In this document: piece by piece, positions 1-9,475 of the stretch | Position numbering within the stretch: the first letter of the stretch is position 1 | Layout of the letters: every line of letters begins with the position of its first letter | Source of the DNA: Labilithrix luteola | Lineage (GTDB): Bacteria > Myxococcota_A > Polyangia > Polyangiales > Polyangiaceae | Direction: 5' to 3' | Assembly (NCBI RefSeq): GCF_001263205.1 | Contig: NZ_CP012333.1 | Location: 12,009,501 to 12,073,500, forward strand | DNA length: 64,000 nt | The notes under the pieces: model-generated | Seen by the model: only the letters and a program-made list of their open reading frames with translations | Database searches by the model: none | What the model was told of the DNA's origin: nothing | Translations under genes and position numbers: made by a program

Positions 1-3000
1 CGGCGATGGGAAGACGACGAGGTTGTCCCCGTAATATTCCTTGTTCGAGAACGCGATGAGGCTCCCGTGACGCGAGCGGTAATGCCAGCGGAGCTGACGA
101 ACGGGGCGGTAGGTGGTGCGCGCGAGATCGAGGATGCTCTCCTTGTTCTCGGTGACGAACTCCTCTTCCTGCTCGCCGTCTCCATCGGTGCTGCTCGAGA
201 AGAAGCTCGTCGGCGGGAGCTGCTTCGAGTCGCCGACGATCACGACCTGCTTGCCTCGTAGAATGGCGCCGAGGGCATCCTCCGGACGGAGCTGGGATGC
301 CTCATCCATCACGACGAGGTCGAACTCGTGGCGCCCGCCCTCGAGATACTGCGCGACCGAGCGAGGGCTCATCATGAAGCAAGGCTTGAGCGCGCGAAGG
401 GCCCCTCCAGCGCGGTTGACCAATTGACGGATCGGCAGATGTCGCCGCTGCTTTCCGAGCTCGTGATCGAGCAGCGCGAGCTCGGTGCGCTCCTTTACCG
501 AGCTGCTCTTGATGCCCTCGGGCACGGGGCGATCGTCGATCCGACGTGCCAGACGCTCGCGTTCGAGGTCGATGATCTTCACGTCGTATTCGCGGAACTT
601 CGCGCGAACGCCGTCGTGCGTGATGCCGTCGTGATTCTGCAGCAGCGGGTGCGCGTCGAACACGCGCCGGGCGAGCGACGAATGAACGACGAGCTCCGCG
701 GCCAGCCGAAGATGGTCCGCTTCGAACGCGGAGCTCTTCTCCACGATGTCGAGAAACGCCGCGCCGCCGGCGCGCGCGAGAGCGTGACGCGCACGGAGGT
801 AAGCGAGCCATGGCGCGAGATGAGCGCGATGCTCGAGCGCACGCGCGCTTCGCTCGCGAACGATCCGTAGGGCTGCCTCGCCCGCCATGCCATACCAGTC
901 GGCCGCGCGGACGCCCCACGTGTTCGAGAAGTTCGCCTCCGCCGTCCGCACGGCATCAACCGCCGTGCGTAGGTCCTGGAGGCCGCTCCCGACTCCATCG
1001 AAGGCAGCAGGGCTCGCATCACGCAGCAGGCTGTCCCGCAGCGGCGCGGGCGTATCGGCCGCCACGAGCGCATCGGCGAACGCGACGGACCGCTCGAGCA
1101 CGTCGAGTGGTGCCTCGACCGAACGGAACGCGGGGCCGAAAACGTCGCCGGGGAGGGTCGCAGCCTCGAGCACCGACGCATGCGAGACGAGTGCATCGGC
1201 CTCGGCGCGTAGCTCTCGAAGCACGCCGACCGTGGGCGCCGCTTGCGGGCCGACGTGCTTCGTCACCTCGACCAGAGCGACGACGGCCGAGCGCAGTTGG
1301 GAGAGTGCTTCGAGCGCGGTCGCAACGGTGGTGGCGCCGTCGATACGAACGTCCTGGCGGTTTCGCAGCACCGCGTCGACGTGCGATGCCAGCGACGGCA
1401 TCTCGACGTCGGCATGGGAAGCGAGAACGGCGAGGTCTCGCAGGCGTGCATCGTGCGCCATGCCGAGCCCCACGAGGCGCGGCGAAATGTGGGCATGGCG
1501 ATGCGCGAAGGACTCCGCGCGAGCCTGCCACGAGCGCGCGGCATGAATCGCTTCGAAGTTCGTCTCGAGCGCCTGGAACGCTGGCCCGAGCGCGCGCCGC
1601 AACTCGGGGCTCTCTTCGAACGAGCGCAGCTTCTTCACGTGCGCTCCGAGCGCGCGGAACGCATCGGCCATCTGCGGATCTGCCGGGCGCGCAGGCACAC
1701 GCGAGAGCAGCGCGTAGACGCGCTTTGCCTCGCGGTAGTCACCGCTCAAGAACGAGAGCGCGCCGGTCGTCGCGCACGTCGCGGCGTGCCGCTCGAGCAC
1801 CGCCGGATCCGCAGGCAGCAAATCGAGGTGGAAGGACTGCGCGAGCGCAGCACGCTCGGCGCGCAGCTCCGCGACTCGTCGCGCCGCGCCGTCGATGAGC
1901 GGAAGCTGCGCATCGGTCGTCGGCGCCCGATAGGCGAGCACTTGGAACGGGGCCGAACGCGCGAGGTCGAAGAGCTCGGCGAGCATTGCCACGACGGCGA
2001 GCGTACGCGGCAACATGGATTCGCCGAGCCATCGCGCGACCGCATCGACGAGCCCGTCCGCCCGCTGCAAGCGGGTCGCGAGGTCGTTCGTCAACGCGAC
2101 GAGGTGCGTGACGCCGTCGGTTCGCACCTCGGGACGGAGGAAGGCAAACGGCTCGAACGTCGGAGCGCGAAGGGCGTTCAGCGCCGCAGGCGACGGCAGC
2201 CGCGCGAAGATCATCGCCCGGCGCTGTCGGAACGCGGCGAGGCCACGCGACCATGCCGCGAGCTCCTCGCGCACGACCGGCTGCACGAGCGCAGAGGCCG
2301 ACGAGACGACGGCGCCTTGCGCCGCCTGCCCAAGGAACTGCAACCGAGCGAGCCATGCCGCGAGCGACGTCGGGTCCTCGGGAACGTCGCCGCCGAGACG
2401 CTCCACCAGCGAGGCACGGAGCGCCTCGGCTTCACCTACCGCGCGCTCGAGAGCTTCGAGGTGGCGAAGGAGATCGGGCGCGAGATCGGAGCGCGGATCG
2501 TTCGGCCAGACGCCCCAGAAAGGATGCGCGGCGAGCGAAGCCTCGCCACGGCGTACGTCGGCGAGGCTGGTTCCGAAATCGCTTGCCGCGGCGCGGAACG
2601 CCTCGTAGCCGCCCAATGCCAGGTTCTCGACGCCGTCGAAGCCGATGGCATCCCAGGTCGATGCATGAGCCCCGAGCTTCTCGCGACGACGCTGCGTTCC
2701 CCAAAGCAGCTCGTGAATCGTCCAGCCGAGCTGCCCCACGCGACGATTCAGGACGTTCGCATAGTCGTTCAGCCGCGCACGAGCGTCTCGCTGGACGCGG
2801 ATGCATTCGTCCAACTGGGTCGGCGGGCGAAAGGTGCCGCGCGTCTCACGACGACGACGCACATCGTCGAGAACGCGACTCTTCTGCGCCTTGTCGCTGT
2901 GCAGCTCGAGGCAGAACTGGCCTAGGCCAAGCTTTTCGAGGCGGCGGTGGACCACCTCGAGCGCCGTTTGCTTCTCGGCGACGAAGAGGACGGACTTTCC

Positions 3001-4182
3001 CTCACCGAGCGCTGCGACGATCAAGTTGGCAATCGTTTGCGACTTGCCCGTCCCTGGAGGGCCTTCGATGACGAGATTCTTTCCCATCATCGCATCGACG
3101 ATGGCGCTGTGTTGCGAGCTGTCTGCGTCGAGGACGATCGGCGGCACCACGGGGGGTCCGCCTGCATCGATGGTTTTCTCGAAGTCGTATTCGTGTGCGT
3201 ATTCGCGATCACCGGACGGCTCGCCCGCGACTGCGCCACCAATGAGCTCGAGGAGTCGTGGATGATCCGCGGGACCGTTACCCTCCGGCCAATTCCGAGG
3301 ATCCAGGTCGCGATACATGAGGAGCTTGCTAAACGACAGCAGCCCAAGGGAGATCTGGCGGCGAATCTGCCAACGCGGTGGCAGCGGGACCGTTTTCGCC
3401 AATCGCTCGAAATAGGCTTCGGGGAGCTCCTCGTCGTCGAGGTCGGGAATGGTCAGTCCGAAATCCCGACGAAGCTTCTCCTGCAGCGAGATGTTCGAAA
3501 GGATGTCTTGTTCGAGTGCCGAGAGATAAAACCGATAAGCCCCGGTCTTCCGATCCGGCTCGCCTTTCCGCAGCTTGACGGGCAGCATCACGAGCGGCGC
3601 GAGAATCGATTTCGGCGAATCCTGACTTTCGAACCATTCGAGAAAACCGAAGACGAGATACAGAATCTCGCTTCCCTTCTCTTCCACGGCCGTTCGTGCG
3701 TCCGCCGCGATCGCCGTCAATGACCGCTCGAGATCGGAGGGAAACAAGAGCGACTGAATCGCGGAGTCGGAGTGCTTTGCGTCCGGCTTTTTGCCCTCGG
3801 CCGGCTCCGGAACGTCGAACGAGGTGGCGATGCCCACCTCGGCGGCATACGCCTCGGCCGCACGCTGGCGATCCTTGCCCAGGGACGCGCCGGCGCCGGC
3901 GAGGAGCGCATGGTTCGACGGCGGCAACGGGACGGGAACGACCTCGAGCTCGTCGCCGTCACCGAGCCGCGAGAAAAGCTGATCGGGGAGCTCGTCGACG
4001 AAGCGCACGACGCGTGGCGACGTTTGCTTGAAATTCAGCAGCCGGTTGAGCAGCGTCAGGTCGAGGAGTCGCGTTCGCAGCTCCGCGAGGACCGCGTCGG
4101 CCCCCCCTTGGACCGACCCGACGGTGAAGTTGTCTTCATGGGTGACAGGAGACTCGGCGGGCGAAACAAGGGGCTGCGTCAT
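1..4182 (-). CDS. DUF4011-type superfamily I helicase, 3' end beyond window
   Basis: The visible 1394 residues form the N-terminal and middle part of a giant nucleic-acid helicase-like ATPase. Residues 35-52 read LRTRLLDLTLLNRLLNFK, the hallmark of the DUF4011 domain. A Walker A motif GPPGTGKS lies at about residues 374-381, followed by the family-typical FVAEKQTALEVV. About 900 residues later comes motif II, VVMDEASQLRPEDALGAI (Asp about 1293), then GDSKQLPPTSFF and WHYRSRHGSLIAFSN near the window edge. The long spacer between motifs I and II is normal in this family. Motifs V/VI and any C-terminal nuclease-like domain lie outside the window. Motifs at both ends are in the same frame, so I see no net frameshift. 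The ATG at 4182 is chosen because the DUF4011 signature follows closely; its ribosome site is weak. Some relatives act in anti-phage defence (Mokosh-like), but that cannot be decided here. Confidence 0.9.
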   Translation of the reverse strand, partial: MTQPLVSPAESPVTHEDNFTVGSVQGGADAVLAELRTRLLDLTLLNRLLNFKQTSPRVVRFVDELPDQLFSRLGDGDELEVVPVPLPPSNHALLAGAGASLGKDRQRAAEAYAAEVGIATSFDVPEPAEGKKPDAKHSDSAIQSLLFPSDLERSLTAIAADARTAVEEKGSEILYLVFGFLEWFESQDSPKSILAPLVMLPVKLRKGEPDRKTGAYRFYLSALEQDILSNISLQEKLRRDFGLTIPDLDDEELPEAYFERLAKTVPLPPRWQIRRQISLGLLSFSKLLMYRDLDPRNWPEGNGPADHPRLLELIGGAVAGEPSGDREYAHEYDFEKTIDAGGPPVVPPIVLDADSSQHSAIVDAMMGKNLVIEGPPGTGKSQTIANLIVAALGEGKSVLFVAEKQTALEVVHRRLEKLGLGQFCLELHSDKAQKSRVLDDVRRRRETRGTFRPPTQLDECIRVQRDARARLNDYANVLNRRVGQLGWTIHELLWGTQRRREKLGAHASTWDAIGFDGVENLALGGYEAFRAAASDFGTSLADVRRGEASLAAHPFWGVWPNDPRSDLAPDLLRHLEALERAVGEAEALRASLVERLGGDVPEDPTSLAAWLARLQFLGQAAQGAVVSSASALVQPVVREELAAWSRGLAAFRQRRAMIFARLPSPAALNALRAPTFEPFAFLRPEVRTDGVTHLVALTNDLATRLQRADGLVDAVARWLGESMLPRTLAVVAMLAELFDLARSAPFQVLAYRAPTTDAQLPLIDGAARRVAELRAERAALAQSFHLDLLPADPAVLERHAATCATTGALSFLSGDYREAKRVYALLSRVPARPADPQMADAFRALGAHVKKLRSFEESPELRRALGPAFQALETNFEAIHAARSWQARAESFAHRHAHISPRLVGLGMAHDARLRDLAVLASHADVEMPSLASHVDAVLRNRQDVRIDGATTVATALEALSQLRSAVVALVEVTKHVGPQAAPTVGVLRELRAEADALVSHASVLEAATLPGDVFGPAFRSVEAPLDVLERSVAFADALVAADTPAPLRDSLLRDASPAAFDGVGSGLQDLRTAVDAVRTAEANFSNTWGVRAADWYGMAGEAALRIVRERSARALEHRAHLAPWLAYLRARHALARAGGAAFLDIVEKSSAFEADHLRLAAELVVHSSLARRVFDAHPLLQNHDGITHDGVRAKFREYDVKIIDLERERLARRIDDRPVPEGIKSSSVKERTELALLDHELGKQRRHLPIRQLVNRAGGALRALKPCFMMSPRSVAQYLEGGRHEFDLVVMDEASQLRPEDALGAILRGKQVVIVGDSKQLPPTSFFSSSTDGDGEQEEEFVTENKESILDLARTTYRPVRQLRWHYRSRHGSLIAFSNKEYYGDNLVVFPSP

Positions 4183-4270
4183 GGGAGAACTTCCGCGTCC
4201 ACCGACGCGGACGCGGCGACGACGCTATCCGCCCCGCGAGCTCCCGAAAAGCGCTTCGCTCCACATCGAG

Positions 4271-4310
4271 CCAACCGCCAACCGCCAACCGCCAACCGCC
4301 AACCGCCAAC
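4271..4310. repeat. 7-bp tandem repeat, about 5.7 copies of CCAACCG
   Basis: Five perfect consecutive copies of CCAACCG and a partial sixth lie between the start of the helicase gene and the end of the S1-domain gene. The unit is directly readable. A looser run built from GCGAATCGC-like words follows to about 4340. The repeat sits in the 222-bp spacer upstream of the helicase start, where it could influence its promoter. Function unknown. Confidence 0.9.
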
Positions 4311-4404
4311 GCGAATCGCAAAGCGAATCGCGGAACGCGAAACAAAATGAGAAACGGCGAAGACCGCGAGGCCTCCGCCGCTTCATCTCACCCGAACGAG
4401 AGAA

Positions 4405-6500
4405 TTACTTCTCGGAGGTCGTGTTGCGCTTGGCGAGGAGGTCGGCGAACGTGCCGAACTTCGCCTCGCGCTTCACCTGCGCGCGGTACTGCTGGTACGC
4501 GTTGCGCTCGGTCTCTTCGTTGAGCGCCTTGACCGAGAGCTTCAGCTCGCCGCGGCGAGGATCCATCTCGATGATCTTCGCCTCGAGCTCCTTGCCCACG
4601 GGGAAGAGCTTGCGAAGCTCGGTTCCGCGGGGGTGCCGGTGGCGGAGGCGCTGACGAAGCCGCGGGCGTTGCGGCCCGTGGCGCCGAGGACGCGAACCGT
4701 GAGACCGCCCGTTTCGACGGCGACCACGACGACCTTCACGGTCTTGTGGAGCTGGACGCGCTGGGGCGCCTCGTTCGCCGCTTCGCCGGTGGGCGCCGGG
4801 TGGAGAGCGATGCGGTGCTGACGCGAGTCGACGCTCGCGACGACCACTTCGATCTCGTCGCCGACCTTGACCACTTCCTCGGGGTGCTCGATGCGCTTGA
4901 CCGAGAGATCCGCGGTGTGGATGAGGCCGTCGATGCCCGACTCGAGCTCGATGAACGCGCCGAAGGGCTGGAGGCGAGCCACCTTGCCGGTGTGCTTCGT
5001 GCCCTGCGCGTACTTCGAGGCAACCTGACCCCAGGGATCTTCGATGGCCGCGCGGCGGGAGAGCCAGAGCTTTCCCTTCTCGTCGACGCGAAGGATCTTC
5101 ACCTTCTGCGTTTCGCCGACCTTGAAGACGTCCTTGGGCTGGTCGGCGCGGTTGTGGCTCATCTCGCTGAGCGGGACGAGGCCTTCCACGCCGCCGACGT
5201 CGATGAACGCGCCGAACGGAACGACCGTGCGGACAACGCCTTCGACGACAGCGCCCATTTCGAGCTTCTTGAGCGCCTCGTCGCGCTTCTCCTTGGCCTC
5301 GCCCTCGAGGAGCGCGCGGCGGGAGAGAACGACGTCACGGCCGCGCTTCGCGTACTGCGTGACCGAGAACGGCAGGCGCTTTCCGACGAGGTGCGAGAGG
5401 TCCGCGCCCGGACGGAGCTCGACGTGCGAGGCCGGCGCGAACGCGCGGAGGCCGTCGACATCGACTTCGACGCCGCCCTTGATCGTGCCGGTCACGAGAC
5501 CGAACACGAGGGCGCCGCTCTTCGAGGCGTCGGCGACGAGTCGCTTGGCCTTCGAGAGACGCTTCGGGTGGTGCGTGAGGACGACGAGACCACCACGGCC
5601 TCCGTCGTTGTGGACGAGACCAACGAAGGGCGCGCCCGGCTCGAGGATGACGCGCGGGAGCTGCGGAGCCTTGTCGTCCGCCGCGGGAGCCGCTTCGGCG
5701 GCTTCGGCAGTGGGCGCGGCCGCAACTTCGGCCGGAGCTTCCGCAGCAGGCGCTGCCTCAGCAGCCGTTGCTTCCGCCGCAGCTTCCGCTTCCGCTTCGG
5801 CTTCGCTAACGACCGCGACGCTCGTGGAGCTGAGCGCTTCTTCGCCCGCTTCCTGGGCTTCCTTGCGATCGGCCGTGTGCGCGCGGTTGTACTCCTCGGC
5901 CTCGTCCTCGGTGATGAGGAGCTCGCGGAGGTCGAAGATCGCCTTCGCCTTGCCGGCGAGGTCGACGAAGAGCGCGTCTTCGGTGAACTCGATCACCTTG
6001 CCGAAGACGACGTCGCCCACGTTGAACGCAGGACGCTCGCGCTCGGGGCGCTCCTTCTTCTGCTTCGGCGGACGAGCGCCGGTCTGGCCCTCGGCTCCGC
6101 CTTCGGCAGCTGCGCCCTCGCCGGGCGCCTGGCCTTCGGCTTGAACGCCTTCACCGGCAGGCTTCTTCTTGCGACGGCGACGGCGCTTGCGCTTGGCGGG
6201 TGCACCTTCGGTGCCCGCCTGCGCTCCGCCTTCGGCGGCGCCTTCTTCGGCATCTCCCTCGTCGCCGTCGTCGCCGTCTGCCCCGGTATCACCGGAGGAA
6301 GCGGCCGCGTCGGCGGACGTGTCAGCGCCACCCGAGCTCGGCGAAGAAGAGGCGGACGTAGACGTCACCGCTCCCTCGCTGGTCGTGGCGGAGGTCGTTT
6401 GGCTACCGCTCGTTCCGGCTTCGCTTGCACCCGAGGTGTTGGGCGCGGCGTTGTCGGTCGGCTTCGGCGAGGTTTCGTCTGCGTGGTCCGTTTGGGTCAT
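4405..6500 (-). CDS. Multi-S1-domain RNA-binding protein (S1-like), frameshifted near the C-terminus
   Basis: Probable RNA-binding protein related to ribosomal protein S1. Residues 1-155 are a low-complexity Ser/Ala/Gly/acidic tail with a basic patch at about 103-113. S1-type OB domains follow at about 160-200, 330-394, 415-483, 500-567 and 586-650; the clearest hallmarks are VVPFGAFIDV and LQPFGAFIEL. An Ala/Glu-rich insert of about 100 residues separates the first two. Near codon 624 the frame breaks at a run of five G (4629-4633, plus strand). The -1 frame continues with GTELRKLFPVGKELEAKIIE and ends at the TAA at 4405. Adding one base gives 698 codons and a natural S1 ending (TPRGTELRKLFPVGKELE). 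It lies 75 bp downstream of the acyltransferase on the same strand. Whether this is the housekeeping S1 or a paralogue is not clear; the long acidic tail is unlike canonical RpsA. Confidence 0.85.
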
Positions 6501-6575
6501 GACGTAATGCGCGAAGAGGCGTCGGCGCGGCGCACGATAGCGCATTGAAAGCGGTGCGCGCCACCTCAGAAATGC

Positions 6576-8387
6576 TCAGGAAGAAACGATCGGAAGCGAT
6601 GACGACTGCGCGGTCGCGCTCGCTGCGCTCGTTTCCGGTGAAGGAGGTATGGCGAGCCGCGCCGCATCCCCCGCCCCGTCCGATGCCGGAGGGGCGACAG
6701 ACGACGCGCCCGCCGCCGCAACGCCACGTTCAACGCTCGAAACAGCCGGCATTGGCGGCCGCGTCACGGAGCGCGACGGGCTGCCCTTTGGTGCCAACGC
6801 GTCGAAGGCCAAGCCGTGCGCTGCGAGGCGATTTTGGTAGTAGAAGAGCAATCGGGTGTCGCGAAGGACGAGCTCGCTTCCCCGTGGCGAAAGCACGGGT
6901 TGGGAGTGATAGCCCGCGAATGCTCGGAGCGCGTCGGAAAGCACTTCCTCGCCACGCTTTCCCTTGACGGTGGGCGCGACCACGATCTCTCCCCGCTCCT
7001 CCAAGCTGTTGAGCTTGTCGAGCATGGCGTCCACGTCCTCCGCAAGCTCGGCACGACGAACGGTGACGTCGTCACGGTGGCGAAGCACGGAGAACAGGTC
7101 AGCCTCGCCGACCGCACGCCGAAGACGCGCAAAAGCGCATGCCGCGACGATGTGTGTCGCCATGACGACGGTGTCCTTACGGAAGGCGTCGACCACCCGC
7201 TCACCGAGCTCGCGCGTGTACTCCACGTCACGCGTGTGATCGACGGCCGGCTTCCCGTCCCGGCCGACGATGTAGGACGTTGCGTCGACCTCGCGACCGC
7301 GCTCGTCGTGGCTGATGCCCTCGTCGTCGACGAAGTTGCCGAAGCAATCGAGCGGGCGCGAGAAGCGAATCACGCACGCGCCGTCGAGCCCGAGCAGCTT
7401 CTGCGAGAACGCCGCCACGCGCCCGATGCGCGTCGATTCGTCGTCTTCGATGAGATAGCGGGCCTTGCCTTCCTCCTGGAGGAAGTCGTCGATGAGGGTC
7501 TCGGCCTCGAGCGTGAGCAAGTAGTTGATGGTCGCCGGGACGAAGAAGACCTTCTGCGTGCGCCCGCGCACCGTGGTGCGCACGAACGCCTCGAGGCCCG
7601 TGCCGGCGAGCCCAAGCTTCAACTTGCGCTCGACGCCGCCCGAACGCGAGCGCGTGCCGCCCGGGAAGAAGAGCGAGTGATAGCCCCGCTCAATGAGCAC
7701 CGCGGAGTAGGTCTTGAGCACGTCCTTGTACAGCGCGTGACGAAGGCGCCGATCGACGCGATAGGCGCCGAGGTTGTGCATGAAGTAGCTGAGAACGGGG
7801 TTCGTGAAGAGGTTCTTCCCCGCGCCGTAGACGGCCGGCGGGAGCCCCGCGCGCTCGAGCGCGAACCCGAAAACGACGGAATCGAGGTTCGACAGGTGGG
7901 TCGGCACGTACACGACCGTGCCGATCTCGGTGAGCTTCCGAATGTGCTCGCGCGGCCCCTGGACGACGATGCGGCTATCGAGGGCCGTGAGGTCGAGCGA
8001 CTCGTGGATGTGCCGGATCGTCGAACGCGGGGAAAGCAGAGCCCCGAGGAGCGGCGCCATCGCTCGCGACGCGAATTTGTAGACGCGTCGGTCGAAATTC
8101 CCCGCCACGTCCCATGCGTATCGCTGGGCGTAACCCCGCAATCGCTCGCGGAGCTCGTGGTCGGTGAGCCGGCCGAGCTGGGCGGCCAGCTGCCGCCATT
8201 CCGTGTGTTCGGCTCCGCCGTCGTGCTGCAGGCGGCGCGTCTCGAGGTAGGCCGCTTCGTTCAGCGTGTGAAGCGGGTCCTTCGTCTGCGCGCAGATGCG
8301 ATTGACGACCTCGTCGACGATCGAAGACCGAGCCGCGTTGAAGTCGAAAATGGGAGCACTCACGACGCCATCAAACCTCGCAATCAC
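6576..8387 (-). CDS. PlsB-like 1-acylglycerol/glycerol-3-phosphate acyltransferase
   Basis: A membrane-associated acyltransferase of the PlsB/PlsC (AGPAT) superfamily, 603 codons, likely acylating glycerol-3-phosphate or a related lipid precursor. The H-x4-D catalytic motif is at 164-169 (THLSNLDS) and the substrate-binding motif FPGGTRSRSG at 241-250. The protein is much longer than PlsC and closer to PlsB size. The last 70 residues are Pro/Ala/Ser-rich and look disordered. The first codon is GTG at 8387; another in-frame GTG lies at 8363, so the start is uncertain. The S1-domain gene follows on the same strand. Substrate position (sn-1 or sn-2) cannot be told from sequence. Confidence 0.8.
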   Translation of the reverse strand: MIARFDGVVSAPIFDFNAARSSIVDEVVNRICAQTKDPLHTLNEAAYLETRRLQHDGGAEHTEWRQLAAQLGRLTDHELRERLRGYAQRYAWDVAGNFDRRVYKFASRAMAPLLGALLSPRSTIRHIHESLDLTALDSRIVVQGPREHIRKLTEIGTVVYVPTHLSNLDSVVFGFALERAGLPPAVYGAGKNLFTNPVLSYFMHNLGAYRVDRRLRHALYKDVLKTYSAVLIERGYHSLFFPGGTRSRSGGVERKLKLGLAGTGLEAFVRTTVRGRTQKVFFVPATINYLLTLEAETLIDDFLQEEGKARYLIEDDESTRIGRVAAFSQKLLGLDGACVIRFSRPLDCFGNFVDDEGISHDERGREVDATSYIVGRDGKPAVDHTRDVEYTRELGERVVDAFRKDTVVMATHIVAACAFARLRRAVGEADLFSVLRHRDDVTVRRAELAEDVDAMLDKLNSLEERGEIVVAPTVKGKRGEEVLSDALRAFAGYHSQPVLSPRGSELVLRDTRLLFYYQNRLAAHGLAFDALAPKGSPSRSVTRPPMPAVSSVERGVAAAGASSVAPPASDGAGDAARLAIPPSPETSAASATAQSSSLPIVSS

Positions 8388-8453
8388 TCGCTAGGTAAAG
8401 CGACGCGGGCGTCTCGCGGGCTCGGCGCCGTCCGTTCCGGCCAGAGACTGCCC

Positions 8454-8494
8454 GGATTCCAGCAATACTGTAACCAAGGCAACGACTGGGATCC
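8454..8494. promoter_or_regulatory. Imperfect inverted repeat in divergent promoter region
   Basis: GGATTCCAG (8454-8462) faces CTGGGATCC (8486-8494), complementary except for one position, with a 23-base AT-richer centre. It lies in the 215-bp spacer between the divergent acyltransferase (minus) and isochorismatase-like (plus) genes. It could be an operator or an mRNA hairpin. No matching regulator is adjacent. Confidence 0.35.
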
Positions 8495-8602
8495 TCGATT
8501 GCAGCTTCGCCCGGCGAGCGGAACCGGCGATCCGAAACGGCCGCCCCCGCGTAGTCCATTGCGGGGCCGCGCGAGCTGGGAGAGAGTCAGCGGGAACAAG
8601 CG

Positions 8603-9397
8603 ATGAGCGATCCGAAGGACGCACCGAACGCGGAGGAGCAACTTGCCGAGCTTGCAGCGTTTGCGCTCGCCGCGCGTCCGGAACGCGTCGAAGACGGCAT
8701 CCTCATGCTCGCTCCGCCCGGGCTCCGCGAAGGCGTCCGATCGGTTCGTGAGACCGTCGCCGTACTCGGGCTCGCCGAGGCGCCGGTCGAGCCGCCCCCC
8801 TCGGTGCGGTCTCGGATCCTCGAGACCATCGCCGGCCGGCGAGCGCCGCGACGCGCCGTCGTCGTGATCGACATGATCAACGACCACCTGAAGCCGGGCG
8901 CGCTCCTCGAGGTTCCACGCGCCCGCGCCATCGTGCAGGCGCTCCGCACGCGGCTCGACGAAGCCCGCGCTTCCGGTATTCCGATCATCTACGTCGTCGA
9001 CGAGCACGAGCCCGACGATCCGGATCTCGACGCGTGGGGAGCGCATGCCGTCAAGGGCACCGCGGGAACGGAGATCTGGAGCGAGCTCGCACCGAGGACC
9101 GGCGAGGCGGTGGTGAAGAAGCCGAGCTACAGCGCGTTCTTCCAGAGCGAGCTCGGACGCACGCTGGACGACCTACGGATCGACACGCTCGTCCTGACCG
9201 GCTGCCTGACCGAGATCGGCCTCATGGCCACCGCGACGGACGCGATGCAGCAGGGCTACGCCATCGAGGTGCCGCTCGATTCGCAGGCGGGCTCGGCGCC
9301 GGAGCTCGAGCTCTCCGCGGTCGGCACCATGAACACGATGGCTCCGTTCGGGCCAGCTCGCAAAGCCCGGCTCGAACGCCTCGACGCGCAAGCCTGA
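8603..9397 (+). CDS. Isochorismatase-fold cysteine hydrolase with anti-sigma-like N-terminus
   Basis: Residues about 84-255 are an isochorismatase/nicotinamidase-type cysteine hydrolase. The triad is visible as Asp90 (VVVIDMIND), Lys172/173 (VVKKPSYSAFF) and Cys201 (LTGCLTEIG). The substrate is unknown; family members hydrolyse isochorismate, nicotinamide and other amides. Residues 1-78 are extra and resemble the N-terminal anti-sigma region of RskA-like proteins: AEEQLAELAAFALAARPE, then a helical stretch, then PPPSVRSRILETIAG. The zinc-binding HxxxCxxC motif of many anti-sigmas is absent. The gene stands alone, divergent from the acyltransferase and 78 bp before the DoxX gene. The fusion is read from one uninterrupted frame. 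Confidence 0.82.
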   Translation: MSDPKDAPNAEEQLAELAAFALAARPERVEDGILMLAPPGLREGVRSVRETVAVLGLAEAPVEPPPSVRSRILETIAGRRAPRRAVVVIDMINDHLKPGALLEVPRARAIVQALRTRLDEARASGIPIIYVVDEHEPDDPDLDAWGAHAVKGTAGTEIWSELAPRTGEAVVKKPSYSAFFQSELGRTLDDLRIDTLVLTGCLTEIGLMATATDAMQQGYAIEVPLDSQAGSAPELELSAVGTMNTMAPFGPARKARLERLDAQA

Positions 9398-9475
9398 CTC
9401 GCTCGGGCACGCCGCGTGAATGGCCTGCGTCCACGACCCGCTTTTCTTCGGGCGGGCATGACGAGGAGGTCAACC

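Noticed and set aside
1243..2925. Long plus-strand open frame (560 codons) opposite the helicase
   Set aside because: It shares codon boundaries with the DUF4011 helicase on the other strand and its translation is Arg/Glu-rich without a fold; a GC-rich antisense shadow.
4746..6548. 600-codon plus-strand frame opposite the S1-domain gene
   Set aside because: Low-complexity antisense translation; the minus strand has clear S1 domains.
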